From Nonomuraea glycinis (GTDB lineage: Bacteria; Actinomycetota; Actinomycetes; Streptosporangiales; Streptosporangiaceae), in the NCBI RefSeq assembly GCF_014646515.1, contig NZ_BMNK01000005.1:452270-516269 (forward strand): a DNA stretch of 64,000 nucleotides, given 5' to 3'. The notes under the pieces are model-generated. The model ran no database searches and was not told where the DNA came from. It saw only the letters and a list, made by a program, of their open reading frames with translations. The translations under genes and the position numbers were made by a program. Shown here in pieces: positions 34,607 through 44,495 of the stretch (the stretch's first letter is position 1; each line of letters begins with the position of its first letter).

Positions 34607-35358
34607 CCGTCTACTTCATCGGAGCGGGCCCCGGCGCGGCCGACCTGATCACGCTGCGCGGGCTGCGGCGGCTGGAGTCCTCGCCGGTGTGCCTGTACGC
34701 GGGCTCGCTGGTGCCCCGTGAGCTGCTGGCCTCCTGCCCCGCGGGCGCCAGGCTGGTGGACACGGCGAACCTGACGCTCGACGAGATCGTCGCGGAGCTG
34801 GCCGCCGCCCACGACCAGGGCCTGGACGTGGCGCGGCTGCACTCGGGCGACCCGTCGGTGTTCAGCGCGGTGGCCGAGCAGATGCGCCGGCTGGACGCGC
34901 TCGGGATGCCGTACGAGGTGGTTCCCGGGGTGCCGGCGTTCGCGGCGGCGGCGGCCTCGCTCGGCAGGGAGCTGACCGTGCCCGGCGTCGGCCAGACGAT
35001 CATCCTGACCCGCACCTCGGCGCGGGCCACGCCGATGCCCGAGGGCGAGGATCTGGCGACGCTCGGCGCCGGTGGCGCGACGATGGTGCTGCACCTGGCC
35101 GTTCAGCGGATCGACGCGGTGGTGGCCGAACTGCTGCCCTCCTACGGCCCCGGCTGCCCGGTCGCGGTGGTCGCGCGGGCCAGCAGGGCCGATGAGGTGA
35201 TCCTGCGCGGGACCTTGGCGGACATCGCCGGTCAGGTCCACGAGGCCGGCATCCGGCGCACGGCGGTGATTGTCGTCGGGCGGGTGCTTTCGGCGACGCA
35301 GTTCCCCGACAGCCACCTCTACAGCGCGGAACGGGCACGGCCGTGCGCCGGGTCCTGA
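34603..35358 (+). CDS. cobM: Precorrin-4 C11-methyltransferase
   Basis: A 251-residue tetrapyrrole methylase with G-A-G-P-G-A-A-D-L-I-T-L-R-G at the N-terminus and L-H-S-G-D-P-S-V-F in the active region. It methylates C11 of precorrin-4. The GTG at 34603 overlaps the cobL stop by four bases and its 3' end overlaps cobK by 16 bases, showing a single coupled operon. Confidence 0.93.
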   Translation: MTVYFIGAGPGAADLITLRGLRRLESSPVCLYAGSLVPRELLASCPAGARLVDTANLTLDEIVAELAAAHDQGLDVARLHSGDPSVFSAVAEQMRRLDALGMPYEVVPGVPAFAAAAASLGRELTVPGVGQTIILTRTSARATPMPEGEDLATLGAGGATMVLHLAVQRIDAVVAELLPSYGPGCPVAVVARASRADEVILRGTLADIAGQVHEAGIRRTAVIVVGRVLSATQFPDSHLYSAERARPCAGS

Positions 35359-36089
35359 TCCTGGGCGGCACCGCCGAGGCGCGGGCCCTGGCGGCTGAGC
35401 TGGCCGGCGAGCTGGCCGGAGGGGGCACGCATGTGGTGTCGTCACTGGCCGGGCGGGTGACCAATCCCCGCCTGCCGGTGGGTGAGGTGCGGGAAGGCGG
35501 GTTCGGCGGGCCGGACGGGCTGGCCGCCTGGCTGACCGCCGAGCGGATCGACGCCGTGGTGGACGCCACGCACCCGTTCGCGGCCCGGATGACGGCCTCC
35601 GCGGCCGAGGCTTCGGCACGGACCGGCGTGCCACTTCTCATCCTGCGCAGACCGGGCTGGCGGGAGAGCCCGGACGACGCCTGGCGGCGCGTTGCCTCCC
35701 TGGAGGAGGCGGCCGCCCGGCTGGCCGACCTGCCTGTGGAGCGGGTGTTCCTCACGACCGGCCGCCGGAGCCTGCCGGTCTTCACCGGACTGTCCGGAGT
35801 GTGGCTGCTGGCCAGGTCGGTCGACCCGCCCGACGCGCCCGTCCCCGCCAACGTGCAGGTGCTGCTCGACCGCGGCCCGTACACGGTCGAGGGAGAGCGG
35901 TCCCTCATCCTGGAGCATCGGCTGGACGTGCTGGTCACCAAGGACAGCGGCGGTGAGATGACGGTCGCCAAGCTCGTGGCGGCGCGCGAGCTGGGGCTGC
36001 CGGTGATCATGGTGGACCGGCCGCCACCGCCGCCGGGCGTCCGGGCGGTGGACTCCGTGGCCGTGGCGGCCGCCTGGGCTCAGGGGTAG
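35343..36089 (+). CDS. cobK: Precorrin-6A reductase
   Basis: A 248-residue NADPH-dependent reductase of precorrin-6A. The N-terminal nucleotide-binding motif L-I-L-G-G-T-A-E-A-R-A-L-A and the D-A-T-H-P-F-A motif typical of CobK are present, with K-D-S-G-G near residue 200. The GTG at 35343 lies inside the cobM end. Its 3' end overlaps the end of the opposing cobIJ gene by ten bases. Confidence 0.92.
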   Translation: MRRVLILGGTAEARALAAELAGELAGGGTHVVSSLAGRVTNPRLPVGEVREGGFGGPDGLAAWLTAERIDAVVDATHPFAARMTASAAEASARTGVPLLILRRPGWRESPDDAWRRVASLEEAAARLADLPVERVFLTTGRRSLPVFTGLSGVWLLARSVDPPDAPVPANVQVLLDRGPYTVEGERSLILEHRLDVLVTKDSGGEMTVAKLVAARELGLPVIMVDRPPPPPGVRAVDSVAVAAAWAQG

Positions 36090-37558
36090 CGCCGGGGTGT
36101 GTAGACGACGCCCCGGTCCGTGACCCGGGTCGTCGAGGAGCCGATGATCAGCAGACAGCGCATGTCGACCTGGGAGGGATCGAACGCGCCGAGCGTGGTG
36201 ACGGTGACGCTCTCCTCCTCGCCGCCGACGTTGCGGCCGATCACCACGGGAGTGGCGGCGTCGCGGTGCTCCAGCAGCAGGTCACGGGCCGCGCCGAGCT
36301 GCCAGGTACGGCTGCGCGAGGCCGGGTTGTAGATCGCCAGCACCAGATCCGCCCGTGCGGCGGCCGACAGCCGGTCGGCCACCACCTCCCACGGCTTGAG
36401 CAGGTCGGACAGCGACAGCACGCAGTAGTCGTGGCCCAGGGGAGCGCCGACCCGGCTGGCCACCGCCTGTGCGGCGGTCAGACCGGGGACGACCCGCACC
36501 GGCACATCGGGGAAGTCGGCCGCCGCTTCGAGGACCGCGCTGGCCATGGCGAACACGCCGGGGTCACCGGAGGACACCACGGCCACCCGCGCCCCCTCGC
36601 GGGCCAGCTCGAACGCGTGCCTGGCCCGCTCGGCCTCGACCCGGTTGTCGGTACGGTGGCGGCGCTGGCGCGGGTTCGGCGCCACCCGGTCCACGTACGG
36701 GCCGTAGCCGACCAGGTCCGTCGCCGCGGCCAGCGCCTCCTGCGCCTCCGGAGTGAGCCACGGCCGCCCGGCCGGGCCGAGGCCGACCACGCTCACCTCG
36801 CCCCGTCCCTCGGTCGCCGCCGGCTCGGCAACGAAGGTCCGCTCGGCCGGGCTGGCCAGCAGAGCCAGCGAGAAGTACGGCACGCCGTCCGCGTCGACGT
36901 CCTTGAGCGGTGCGACCCGCTCGGCGCCCATGGTGGCGCGCTCGACGTACCAGGCGTCGTCGAGACGCCCGGCCTCGGCCAGGGCGTCGCGGACCTTCGT
37001 GAAGGTCCTGCCCAGCTTGAGCACCGCGGCGGAGTCGGTGCCGCGCAGCCGCTCGGCCAGTTCACCGGCGGGCAGTGTGCCGGGCAGCACGGTGAGCACC
37101 TCGTCCCGCTCCACCAGGGGCCGGCCGAGCACGGCGGAGGCGGCGCTGACGGAGGTGACCCCGGGCACCACCTCCGTGGGGTAGCGGTGGGCGAGCCGCT
37201 TGTGCATGTGCATGTAGGAGCCGTAGAACAGCGGGTCGCCCTCCGCCAGCACGACCACGGTGCGGCCGGCCTCCAGGTGCGCGGCCAGCCGTTCGGCGCA
37301 GTCGGCGTAGAAGTCGTCGAGCGCGCCCTGGTAGCCGCCAGGATGGTCGGTCGTCTCCGTGGTCAGCGGGTAGAGCAGGAGCTCCTCGACCTGCCCTTCT
37401 TTCATGTACGGCAGTGCGATCGAGCGGGCGATGCTACGTCCGTGCCGGGCCGCGTGATAGGCGATCACGTCCGCCTCGCCGATCAGCCTGGCGGTCTTGA
37501 CCGTGACCAGTTCCGGATCGCCGGGGCCGAGACCGACCCCGTACAGCCGTCCTGTCAT
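36080..37558 (-). CDS. cobIJ: Fused precorrin-2 C20- and precorrin-3B C17-methyltransferase
   Basis: A 492-residue fusion. Residues about 1-235 are CobI (G-V-G-L-G-P-G-D-P-E-L-V-T-V-K and L-A-E-G-D-P-L-F-Y-G-S). Residues about 240-492 are CobJ (V-V-G-L-G-P-A-G and V-S-S-G-D-P-G-V-F-A-M). Such fusions are usual in actinomycetes. The ATG at 37558 has GGAG eight bases upstream; a GTG at 37567 overlapping the cobH stop is an alternative. It is the third gene of the cobG-cobH-cobIJ operon. Confidence 0.92.
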   Translation of the reverse strand: MTGRLYGVGLGPGDPELVTVKTARLIGEADVIAYHAARHGRSIARSIALPYMKEGQVEELLLYPLTTETTDHPGGYQGALDDFYADCAERLAAHLEAGRTVVVLAEGDPLFYGSYMHMHKRLAHRYPTEVVPGVTSVSAASAVLGRPLVERDEVLTVLPGTLPAGELAERLRGTDSAAVLKLGRTFTKVRDALAEAGRLDDAWYVERATMGAERVAPLKDVDADGVPYFSLALLASPAERTFVAEPAATEGRGEVSVVGLGPAGRPWLTPEAQEALAAATDLVGYGPYVDRVAPNPRQRRHRTDNRVEAERARHAFELAREGARVAVVSSGDPGVFAMASAVLEAAADFPDVPVRVVPGLTAAQAVASRVGAPLGHDYCVLSLSDLLKPWEVVADRLSAAARADLVLAIYNPASRSRTWQLGAARDLLLEHRDAATPVVIGRNVGGEEESVTVTTLGAFDPSQVDMRCLLIIGSSTTRVTDRGVVYTPRRYP

Positions 37559-37563
37559 CGTGC

Positions 37564-38184
37564 TCACTCCGTCTCGCTCGCGAGGGCGTTGACCGCCGCC
37601 GCCGTCATCGCACTGCCGCCGCGGCGGCCGTGCACCACCAGGTAGTCCAGGTCGCTGTCCGCCAGCGCTCGCTTGGACTCGGCCGCGCCGATGAACCCCA
37701 CGGGGATGCCGAGCACCGCCGCGGGCCTGCCCGCGCCCTCCGCGACCAGTTCGAGCAGCCGGAACAGGGCGGTGGGCGCGTTGCCGATCGCCACCACCGC
37801 GCCGTCGAGGCGGTCGCGCCAGAGTTCGAGAGCGGCGGCGCTGCGGGTGGTGCCGAGCCGTCCGGCCAACTCGGGCACCCCGGGCTCGCCGAGCGTGCAC
37901 AGCACCTCGTTGGCGGCGGGCAGCCTGCGCCTGGTCACGCCCGAGGCGACCATCATGGCGTCGCACAGCACGGGCGCGCCACGGCGCAGCGCCTGCCTGG
38001 CCCTGACGACCACGGCGGGCGACCAGTCCAGGTCGGCGACCAGGTCCGTCATCCCGCAGGCGTGGATCATCCGCACCGCCACCTGCGCGACCTCCGGCGG
38101 CATGCCGCTGAGGTCGGTCTCGGCGCGAATGGTCGCGAACGACCGCCGGTAGATCTCGGCGCCGTCGCGGATGTAGTCGGTCAC
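37564..38184 (-). CDS. cobH: Precorrin-8X methylmutase
   Basis: A 206-residue enzyme that moves the methyl group from C11 to C12 to give hydrogenobyrinate. Conserved segments include F-A-T-I-R-A-E, H-A-C-G-M-T-D, G-N-A-P-T-A-L and G-F-I-G-A-A-E-S-K, and the V-V-H-G-R-R-G-G-S segment near the C-terminus. The GTG at 38184 overlaps the cobG stop (GTGA) and its own stop abuts the cobIJ start. Confidence 0.93.
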   Translation of the reverse strand: MTDYIRDGAEIYRRSFATIRAETDLSGMPPEVAQVAVRMIHACGMTDLVADLDWSPAVVVRARQALRRGAPVLCDAMMVASGVTRRRLPAANEVLCTLGEPGVPELAGRLGTTRSAAALELWRDRLDGAVVAIGNAPTALFRLLELVAEGAGRPAAVLGIPVGFIGAAESKRALADSDLDYLVVHGRRGGSAMTAAAVNALASETE

Positions 38185-39374
38185 TGCTGCCTTTCCTGGT
38201 AGCCGTCTTCGGTGGCGATCATCTGGACGACCTGGCCGCGGGGGAGTCCGCACCGGCGCTCACAACCGGCCCAGTGCACGGGCGTACGCGGAGCGGTGTC
38301 GAGGCCGCTCACCCAGCGCCGCGCGTCGGCCTGGACGTCCGCCAGCGACTTGGCGCAGCCGGGACGGCCGGTGCAGGCGGTGACGCCCGCCCATGGCGAG
38401 GCCGGGTCGACGACGAGTCCGGCCTCTTCGAGCGTGTTCGCCGCGCGATCCGCTTCCCCGGGGGACAGGTTCAGCAGGACGGCGGTCCGCCAGGGAGTGA
38501 GCCGCACAGTGGTTCCGGCGTTCGCGAGCGCCACAGCCTGGGCGGGCGTCAACCGGCCGAGCGGCACCAGGGCTTCCAGCGCGACGCGGCCGTCCCGCTG
38601 GGCGATACGTCCGGCGCGCCTGATAGCGGGCGAATCGCGCAAGTCGGCGTGACGGCTCGCCTCGGCCAAGATGGCAGGGGCAGCAGGCGACTCGGTTGTC
38701 ATGTCGTTCAGACGGGCGGCGATCCGCCGGGGGCCGTTCTCCAGCTCGTGGATGCGCCACGCCGCGTGCGAGGCCCGCTCGTCGAGGAACGCCTCAGCCG
38801 CGGCGATCATGAGGTCGATCACGGTGTCCGGGTGCGCGGCGAGCCCGAGGTCCGAGCCCGCCAGCAGCAGCCGCCCGAGTCGTGAGCCCTCTGCGGCGAA
38901 GGTGACGTCCGCGCCGAGCCCGATCACGTCTCCCGTGCCGTCGTCCAGCGCGAACAGGAACCGTCCCGGCAACGCGGCGAGGCGTGCGCGTGAACACAGC
39001 GCCTGGTCGAGGGCATCCACCATCGGCTGCGTGTCGAGCGACCCTCCGGAGCCCCGCCCGCTCAAGGGTGAGCCGACGATGTTGCGGACGCGTTCGTGAG
39101 CGGCGGACGGGAGAAGGCCCGCGGACGCGATCCGCTCGGCGAAGGCGGATGCCGAGCGCAGAGCACGCACCTGTACGTTCGCTCGCGAGGTGAGCTCGAT
39201 CACCCCTGAGCCGAGCTCGTCCGCGCAGGCCGCGATCTCGCGGAGCTGAGGAGCGGTGACGGCGCCGCCGGGCAGGCGGACCCGGGCCAGCGGGCCGTCT
39301 GCGGCCTCGTGCACCTGTAGCGCTCCCGGACAGGCGTCAGGGCGCACCCGTCCGGAAAAGTCGGCTATGGACAC
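38181..39374 (-). CDS. cobG: Precorrin-3B synthase
   Basis: A 397-residue nitrite/sulfite-reductase-like oxygenase that hydroxylates precorrin-3A. A cluster-binding pattern is visible near the C-terminus (C-T-G-R-P-G-C-A-K and W-A-G-C-E-R-R-C-G), and an R-A-N-V-Q-V-R segment lies in the N-terminal ferredoxin-like part. Marker of the oxygen-dependent B12 route. The GTG at 39374 begins the conserved part; it lacks a clear ribosome binding site. The in-frame extension upstream is antisense to the cobN riboswitch and is discarded. Confidence 0.9.
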   Translation of the reverse strand: MSIADFSGRVRPDACPGALQVHEAADGPLARVRLPGGAVTAPQLREIAACADELGSGVIELTSRANVQVRALRSASAFAERIASAGLLPSAAHERVRNIVGSPLSGRGSGGSLDTQPMVDALDQALCSRARLAALPGRFLFALDDGTGDVIGLGADVTFAAEGSRLGRLLLAGSDLGLAAHPDTVIDLMIAAAEAFLDERASHAAWRIHELENGPRRIAARLNDMTTESPAAPAILAEASRHADLRDSPAIRRAGRIAQRDGRVALEALVPLGRLTPAQAVALANAGTTVRLTPWRTAVLLNLSPGEADRAANTLEEAGLVVDPASPWAGVTACTGRPGCAKSLADVQADARRWVSGLDTAPRTPVHWAGCERRCGLPRGQVVQMIATEDGYQERQQ

Positions 39375-39396
39375 GAAGAGGATGGTAACGCCACTT

Positions 39397-39424
39397 CTGA
39401 CAAGGGTGGCTCCTGCCGTAGGCT
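39397..39424 (+). promoter_or_regulatory. Possible promoter of the cobN riboswitch transcript
   Basis: CTGACA (39397-39402) and TAGGCT (39419-39424) with a 16-base spacer resemble a housekeeping sigma promoter and are correctly placed just before the conserved riboswitch core. The match is modest. Confidence 0.4.
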
Positions 39425-39585
39425 CCAGGGTAGGCGATGGCAAAGGGAGGAAGCCGGTGCGAAACCGGCGCGGTCCCGCCACTGTGACCGGGGAGCGAAC
39501 CCCACTACAGGCCACGACCCGGCGACGGGTGGGAAGGCCGGGGTGAGCGCTGATCCGGGAGCCAGGAGACTCCTGCCGTCGCGAC
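39425..39585 (+). promoter_or_regulatory. Cobalamin riboswitch upstream of cobN
   Basis: The conserved cobalamin riboswitch core is complete: GGAAGCCGGTGCGAAACCGG, GCGGTCCCGCCACTGT, and, after variable stems, the B12 box GAGCCAGGAGACTCCTGCC at about 39558-39576. It reads toward cobN, whose start lies 40 bases downstream. Binding of adenosylcobalamin should lower cobN expression. Confidence 0.95.
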
Positions 39586-39624
39586 ACCCGCGACCGGGGC
39601 GAGGACCCCGAGGGAGGATGCGCC

Positions 39625-42600
39625 GTGCCTGGCGACAGCCATACCGTTCTGCTGCTCTCGACCTCCGACACAGACCTGTTGAGCGCCCGGGCCGGCGGCG
39701 CGGCCTACCGATGGGGCAATCCCGCCAGGCTGGCCGCCGAAGACCTGCCGGACCTGCTCGAAGGCGTCGATCTGGTCGTCGTCCGCCTGCTGGGCGGCCG
39801 CAGGGCCTGGGAAGAGGGCCTGGACGCGCTGCTGGCGCAGCCGCGCCCGGTCGTGGTCCTGGGCGGGGAGCAGGCCCCGGACGCCGAGCTGATGGAGCTG
39901 TCCACGGTCACCGGCGGCGTCTGCGCCGAAGCACACGCCTACCTGGCCCATGGCGGACCGGCGAACCTGGCCGAACTGCACGCGTTCCTGTCGGACACCG
40001 TCCTGCTGACGGGGCACGGGTTCGCGCCGCCCGCACCGGCGCCCTCCTGGGGACGGCTGGAGCGCGTGACCGGCTCCCGGAGCGGGCCGGTGGTGGGCGT
40101 GCTGTACTACCGCGCGCATCACATGGCCGGCAACACCGCGTTCGTCGAGACGCTCTGCGCGGCCATCGAGGAGGCGGGCGGGCAGGCGCTGCCGGTCTTC
40201 TGCTCCTCGCTGCGCACGGCGGAGGCCGAGCTGCTCGACACGCTGGGCGCGGCCGACGCGCTCGTGGTGACCGTGCTCGCGGCGGGCGGCTCCCGGCCGG
40301 CCACGGCGGGAGCCGGCGGTGACGACGAAGCCTGGGACGTCGGCGCGCTCGCCGCGCTGGACGTGCCGATCCTGCAGGGACTCTGCCTGACCACCTCGAA
40401 GCAGGCGTGGGCGGAGAACGACGACGGGCTCTCGCCGCTGGACGCGGCCTCGCAGGTGGCGATCCCCGAGTTCGACGGGCGGATCATCACGGTGCCGTTC
40501 TCGTTCAAGGAGGTGGACCGGGACGGGCTCACCGTCTACGCCGCCGACGCCGAGCGGGCCGCCCGGGTGGCGGGCATCGCCGTACGGCACGGCCTGCTGC
40601 GGCACACCCCGCCCGCCGAACGCCGCCTGGTCGTGATGCTGTCGGCGTACCCCACCAAGCACTCCCGGGTGGGCAACGCCGTCGGGCTGGACACCCCGGC
40701 CAGCACCGTGCGGCTGCTGGCCCGGCTCGCCGAGGCGGGCTACGACCTGGGTGACGGCTTCCCCGGTGTGGCCGAGCAGGACGGCGACGCGCTCATCCAC
40801 GCGCTCATCGCCGCCGGCGGCCAGGACCAGGACTGGCTGACCGAGGAGCACCTCGCGGGCAACCCGGTACGCATCTCCGCCGCGTCCTACGAGCGCTGGT
40901 ACCGGACGCTGCCCGAGGAACTGCGGGCCGGGATGGAACGGCACTGGGGGCCACCGCCGGGCGAGCTGTTCGTGCACGACGGCGACATCGTGCTGGCCGC
41001 GCTGCGCGCCGGGAACCTGGTGGTGATGGTGCAGCCGCCGCGCGGATTCGGCGAGAACCCGATCGCCATCTACCACGACCCCGACCTGCCCCCGAGCCAC
41101 CACTACCTGGCCGCCTACCGCTGGCTGTCGGCCGAGTTCGGCGCCCACGCGATGGTGCACGTGGGCAAGCACGGCAACCTGGAATGGCTGCCGGGCAAGT
41201 CGGCCGGCATGTCCGCCGCCTGCGGCACCGACGCCGCCATCGGCGACCTGCCGCTGATCTACCCGTTCCTGGTCAACGACCCGGGCGAGGGCACCCAGGC
41301 CAAGCGGCGGGCGCACGCCGTGCTGGTCGACCACATGGTGCCGCCGATGGCCCGCGCCGACACCTACGGCGACATCGCCCGGCTGGAACAGCTCCTCGAC
41401 GAGCACGCCACCATCGCCGCCATGGACCCGGCCAAGCTGCCCGCCATCCGGGCGCAGATCTGGACGCTGATCCAGGCCGCCCGGCTCGACCACGACCTCG
41501 GGCTGGACGACCGGCCGCACGACAGCGAGTTCGACGACTTCATCCTGCACGTGGACGGCTGGTTGTGCGAGGTGAAGGACGCCCAGATCCGCGACGGCCT
41601 GCACGTGCTCGGACAGGCGCCGACCGGCCAGGTACGGGTGGACCTGGTGCTGGCCATGCTGCGGGCCCGGCAGATGTGGTCAGGCCGGGAGACGCTGCCC
41701 GGCCTGCGCGAGGCGCTCGGGCTGGCCGAGGACGGCACGGCCGGGCTGGGCGACGTGGACCGGGCCGAGGCCGTCGCCCGCGCCCTGGTCGAGGGGATGG
41801 AGGAGCGCGGCTGGGCGCCGGACGCCGCGCCGGAAGTCGCCCGCGCGGTGCCCGCCGAGCGGCTGGACCTCGTCACCCGCATCCTGACGTTCGCCGCCAC
41901 GGAGGTGGTGCCGCGCCTGGCCCGTACCACCGACGAACTCGACCACCTCCTGCACGCCCTCGACGGCGGGTACGTTCCCGCCGGCCCGAGCGGCTCCCCC
42001 ATGCGCGGCCTCATCAACGTGCTGCCGACCGGCCGCAACTTCTACTCCGTCGACCCCCGCGCGGTCCCCAGCCGGCTGGCCTGGGAGACCGGTCAGGCGA
42101 TGGCGGACTCGCTGCTGGAGCGCTATCACGCCGACACGGGGGAATGGCCGCGCTCGGTGGGCCTGTCCGTCTGGGGCACCAGCGCCATGCGCACGGCAGG
42201 CGACGACGTGGCCGAGGTGCTGGCACTTCTCGGCATCCGGCCCGAATGGGACGAGGCGTCGCGCCGGGTCACGAGCCTGGAGCCCATCCCGCTCGCCGAG
42301 CTCGGCCGCCCCAGGATCGACGTGACGGTCCGCATCAGCGGCTTCTTCCGCGACGCCTTCCCGCACGTGGTGGGCCTGCTCGACGACGCCGTACGCCTGG
42401 CCGCCCGGCTGGACGAGCCGGACGAGGACAACTACGTCCGCGCCCACGCCCGCCAGAGCGGTGGCGACGAGCGGCAGGCCACGATGCGCATCTTCGGCTC
42501 GGCGCCCGGCGCGTACGGGGCTGGGCTGCTACCGCTCATCGACAGCCGTAACTGGCGCGACGACGCCGACCTGGCCGAGGTGTACGCGGCGTGGGGCGGC

Positions 42601-43212
42601 TTCGCCTACGGCCGCGACCTCGACGGCGTCGCCGCCCGCCCGCAGATGGAGGACGCCTACCGCCGGATCGCCGTGGCCGCCAAGAACGTCGACACCCGCG
42701 AGCACGACATCGCCGACTCCGACGACTACTTCCAGTACCACGGCGGCATGATCGCCACCGTCCGCGCGCTCACCGGCAAGGCCCCCGCCGCGTACGTGGG
42801 CGACAGCACCCGCCCCGACGCGGTACGCACCCGCACCCTGTCGGAGGAGACCTCGCGCATCTTCCGCGCCAGGGTCGTCAACCCCCGATGGCTGGCCGCG
42901 ATGCGGCGGCACGGCTACAAGGGCGCCTTCGAGCTGGCCGCGACCGTCGACTATCTGTTCGGCTACGACGCCACCGCCGGCGTGATGGCCGACTGGATGT
43001 ACGACAAGCTCACCGAGACGTACGTGCTGGACCCGGAGAACCAGGCGTTCATGGCCGAGTCGAACCCGTGGGCGCTGCACGGCATCGCCGAGCGGCTGCT
43101 CGAGGCCGCCGAGCGCGGCATGTGGGAGCACCCCGACCCGGACCTCCTGCGCGGCTTGCGGGAGGTCTACCTCAAGACCGAGGGTGACCTGGAGGACGAC
43201 ACGAGCCGCTGA
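39625..43212 (+). CDS. cobN: Cobaltochelatase subunit CobN
   Basis: A 1195-residue large subunit of the ATP-dependent aerobic cobaltochelatase that inserts cobalt into hydrogenobyrinate a,c-diamide. CobN/BchH-type segments are seen throughout, such as H-V-G-K-H-G-N-L-E-W-L-P-G-K, P-T-G-R-N-F-Y-S-V-D-P and G-M-I-A-T-V-R-A-L-T-G. The GTG at 39625 has GAGGGAGGA upstream. It is preceded by a cobalamin riboswitch. Its 3' end overlaps the end of the opposing cobB gene by 46 bases. The partner ATPase subunits are probably the ChlI/ChlD-type fusion encoded at 45094-47247. Confidence 0.95.
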   Translation: MPGDSHTVLLLSTSDTDLLSARAGGAAYRWGNPARLAAEDLPDLLEGVDLVVVRLLGGRRAWEEGLDALLAQPRPVVVLGGEQAPDAELMELSTVTGGVCAEAHAYLAHGGPANLAELHAFLSDTVLLTGHGFAPPAPAPSWGRLERVTGSRSGPVVGVLYYRAHHMAGNTAFVETLCAAIEEAGGQALPVFCSSLRTAEAELLDTLGAADALVVTVLAAGGSRPATAGAGGDDEAWDVGALAALDVPILQGLCLTTSKQAWAENDDGLSPLDAASQVAIPEFDGRIITVPFSFKEVDRDGLTVYAADAERAARVAGIAVRHGLLRHTPPAERRLVVMLSAYPTKHSRVGNAVGLDTPASTVRLLARLAEAGYDLGDGFPGVAEQDGDALIHALIAAGGQDQDWLTEEHLAGNPVRISAASYERWYRTLPEELRAGMERHWGPPPGELFVHDGDIVLAALRAGNLVVMVQPPRGFGENPIAIYHDPDLPPSHHYLAAYRWLSAEFGAHAMVHVGKHGNLEWLPGKSAGMSAACGTDAAIGDLPLIYPFLVNDPGEGTQAKRRAHAVLVDHMVPPMARADTYGDIARLEQLLDEHATIAAMDPAKLPAIRAQIWTLIQAARLDHDLGLDDRPHDSEFDDFILHVDGWLCEVKDAQIRDGLHVLGQAPTGQVRVDLVLAMLRARQMWSGRETLPGLREALGLAEDGTAGLGDVDRAEAVARALVEGMEERGWAPDAAPEVARAVPAERLDLVTRILTFAATEVVPRLARTTDELDHLLHALDGGYVPAGPSGSPMRGLINVLPTGRNFYSVDPRAVPSRLAWETGQAMADSLLERYHADTGEWPRSVGLSVWGTSAMRTAGDDVAEVLALLGIRPEWDEASRRVTSLEPIPLAELGRPRIDVTVRISGFFRDAFPHVVGLLDDAVRLAARLDEPDEDNYVRAHARQSGGDERQATMRIFGSAPGAYGAGLLPLIDSRNWRDDADLAEVYAAWGGFAYGRDLDGVAARPQMEDAYRRIAVAAKNVDTREHDIADSDDYFQYHGGMIATVRALTGKAPAAYVGDSTRPDAVRTRTLSEETSRIFRARVVNPRWLAAMRRHGYKGAFELAATVDYLFGYDATAGVMADWMYDKLTETYVLDPENQAFMAESNPWALHGIAERLLEAAERGMWEHPDPDLLRGLREVYLKTEGDLEDDTSR

Positions 43213-44495
43213 GCCAGGCCGGGTGCTCCGGCCCAGTGCAGGTGCAGGTAGGACGCGGTCACGAGGGCGTCGCCGAACCCGTCGGCGCCGCCCTCCCAGC
43301 GGAACAGCGGATCGCCCGCGAGGTCGATGACCGTGCGGTGGAACTCGTGGCCGCGGAAGCGCTCGCCCGCCCTCGTCAGCGGCGAACGCCTGAGTGCGAC
43401 CACGTCCCGGTAGCCGAGCGTCAGCCGGGGCGTCATCCGCGCCCGCCCCGGCACCCGCCCGCACATACGTTGCCCGTCCAGCTCCTCGCACAAGTAGAGC
43501 AGCCCGGCGCACTCGGCCGCGATCGGCCCGCCGAAGGCCGCCACCTGCTCGCGCAACGGCTCGTTGGCGGCCAGTTCGGCCGCGTACACCTCGGGGAACC
43601 CGCCGCCGACGACCAGCGCCGCGGTCCCGTCAGGCAGCTTCTCGTCACGCAACGGGTCGAACACCGCGATGTCGGCGCCGGCCGCGCGCAGCAGTTCCAC
43701 ATGTTCGGCGTAGCCAAAGGTGAAGGCCGCTCCGCCCGCCACGGCCGCCACCGGCCCGGCCCCGGCGGCACCCGGCTCCGGAACCCAGGGCGCCGCGTCC
43801 AGCGGTGGGGCCGATCGCGCCAGCCGTACCAGCGCGTCGAGGTCGCACGAGCGGGCCACCAGCGCGCCCAGCCGGTCCACCGCCGCCACCGCCTCCGCCT
43901 CGCGCTCGGCGGCGGGCACCAGCCCCAGATGCCTGGACGGCGTCGAGACGGCGTCGTCACGGCGGATCGCGCCCAGCACCGGCACCCCCGCCGACGCGAG
44001 CGCGGCCCGGCACAGCTCTTCGTGCCGGTCGGAGCCCACCTGATTCAGCACCACGCCGGCGACGCGCACCCGAGGGTCGAACGTGGCGAATCCATGCACC
44101 ACGGCCGCCACCGAACGGCTCTGCCGGGCCGCGTCCACGACCAGGACCACCGGAGCGTCCAGCAGCCTGGCGACGTGCGCGGTCGAAGCGAAGTCCGTGT
44201 CACCCCGGCCGTCGAACAGCCCCATCACCCCCTCGACCACCGCCACGTCGCATCCCGCCGCCCCGTGCAGGAACAGCGGCACGATGCGCTCCTCGCCCAC
44301 CAGCCACGGATCCAGGTTGCGGCCAGGACGCCCGGTGGCCAGCGCGTGATAGCCGGGATCGATGTAGTCGGGCCCCACTTTGTGCGGCGAGACCTTGAGC
44401 CCGCGGGCCCGCAGCGCCGCCATCAGCCCGGTGGCCACCGTGGTCTTGCCGCTGCCCGACGACGGCGCGGCGATGACCAGCCGAGGGACTACCAC
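43167..44495 (-). CDS. cobB: Hydrogenobyrinate/cobyrinate a,c-diamide synthase
   Basis: A 442-residue ATP- and glutamine-dependent amidase. The N-terminal P-loop is A-P-S-S-G-S-G-K-T-T, followed by V-G-P-D-Y-I-D-P-G-Y-H and V-E-G-V-M-G-L-F-D-G. The C-terminal glutaminase-like domain has the cysteine in A-E-C-A-G-L-L-Y-L. The GTG at 44495 overlaps the end of cobO by seven bases. It is the last gene of the long cbtB-to-cobB operon. Confidence 0.94.
   Translation of the reverse strand: MVVPRLVIAAPSSGSGKTTVATGLMAALRARGLKVSPHKVGPDYIDPGYHALATGRPGRNLDPWLVGEERIVPLFLHGAAGCDVAVVEGVMGLFDGRGDTDFASTAHVARLLDAPVVLVVDAARQSRSVAAVVHGFATFDPRVRVAGVVLNQVGSDRHEELCRAALASAGVPVLGAIRRDDAVSTPSRHLGLVPAAEREAEAVAAVDRLGALVARSCDLDALVRLARSAPPLDAAPWVPEPGAAGAGPVAAVAGGAAFTFGYAEHVELLRAAGADIAVFDPLRDEKLPDGTAALVVGGGFPEVYAAELAANEPLREQVAAFGGPIAAECAGLLYLCEELDGQRMCGRVPGRARMTPRLTLGYRDVVALRRSPLTRAGERFRGHEFHRTVIDLAGDPLFRWEGGADGFGDALVTASYLHLHWAGAPGLAQRLVSSSRSPSVLR

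Noticed and set aside
36266..37645. 459-codon open frame antisense to cobIJ and cobH
   Set aside because: Low-complexity composition and full overlap with two recognised cobalamin genes.
39375..39671. N-terminal extension of cobG on the minus strand
   Set aside because: This stretch is the complement of the cobN riboswitch, and the conserved CobG sequence begins at 39374.
39505..41604. 699-codon open frame antisense to cobN
   Set aside because: Gln/Gly/Val/Arg-rich shadow, covering the riboswitch and cobN; no homology.
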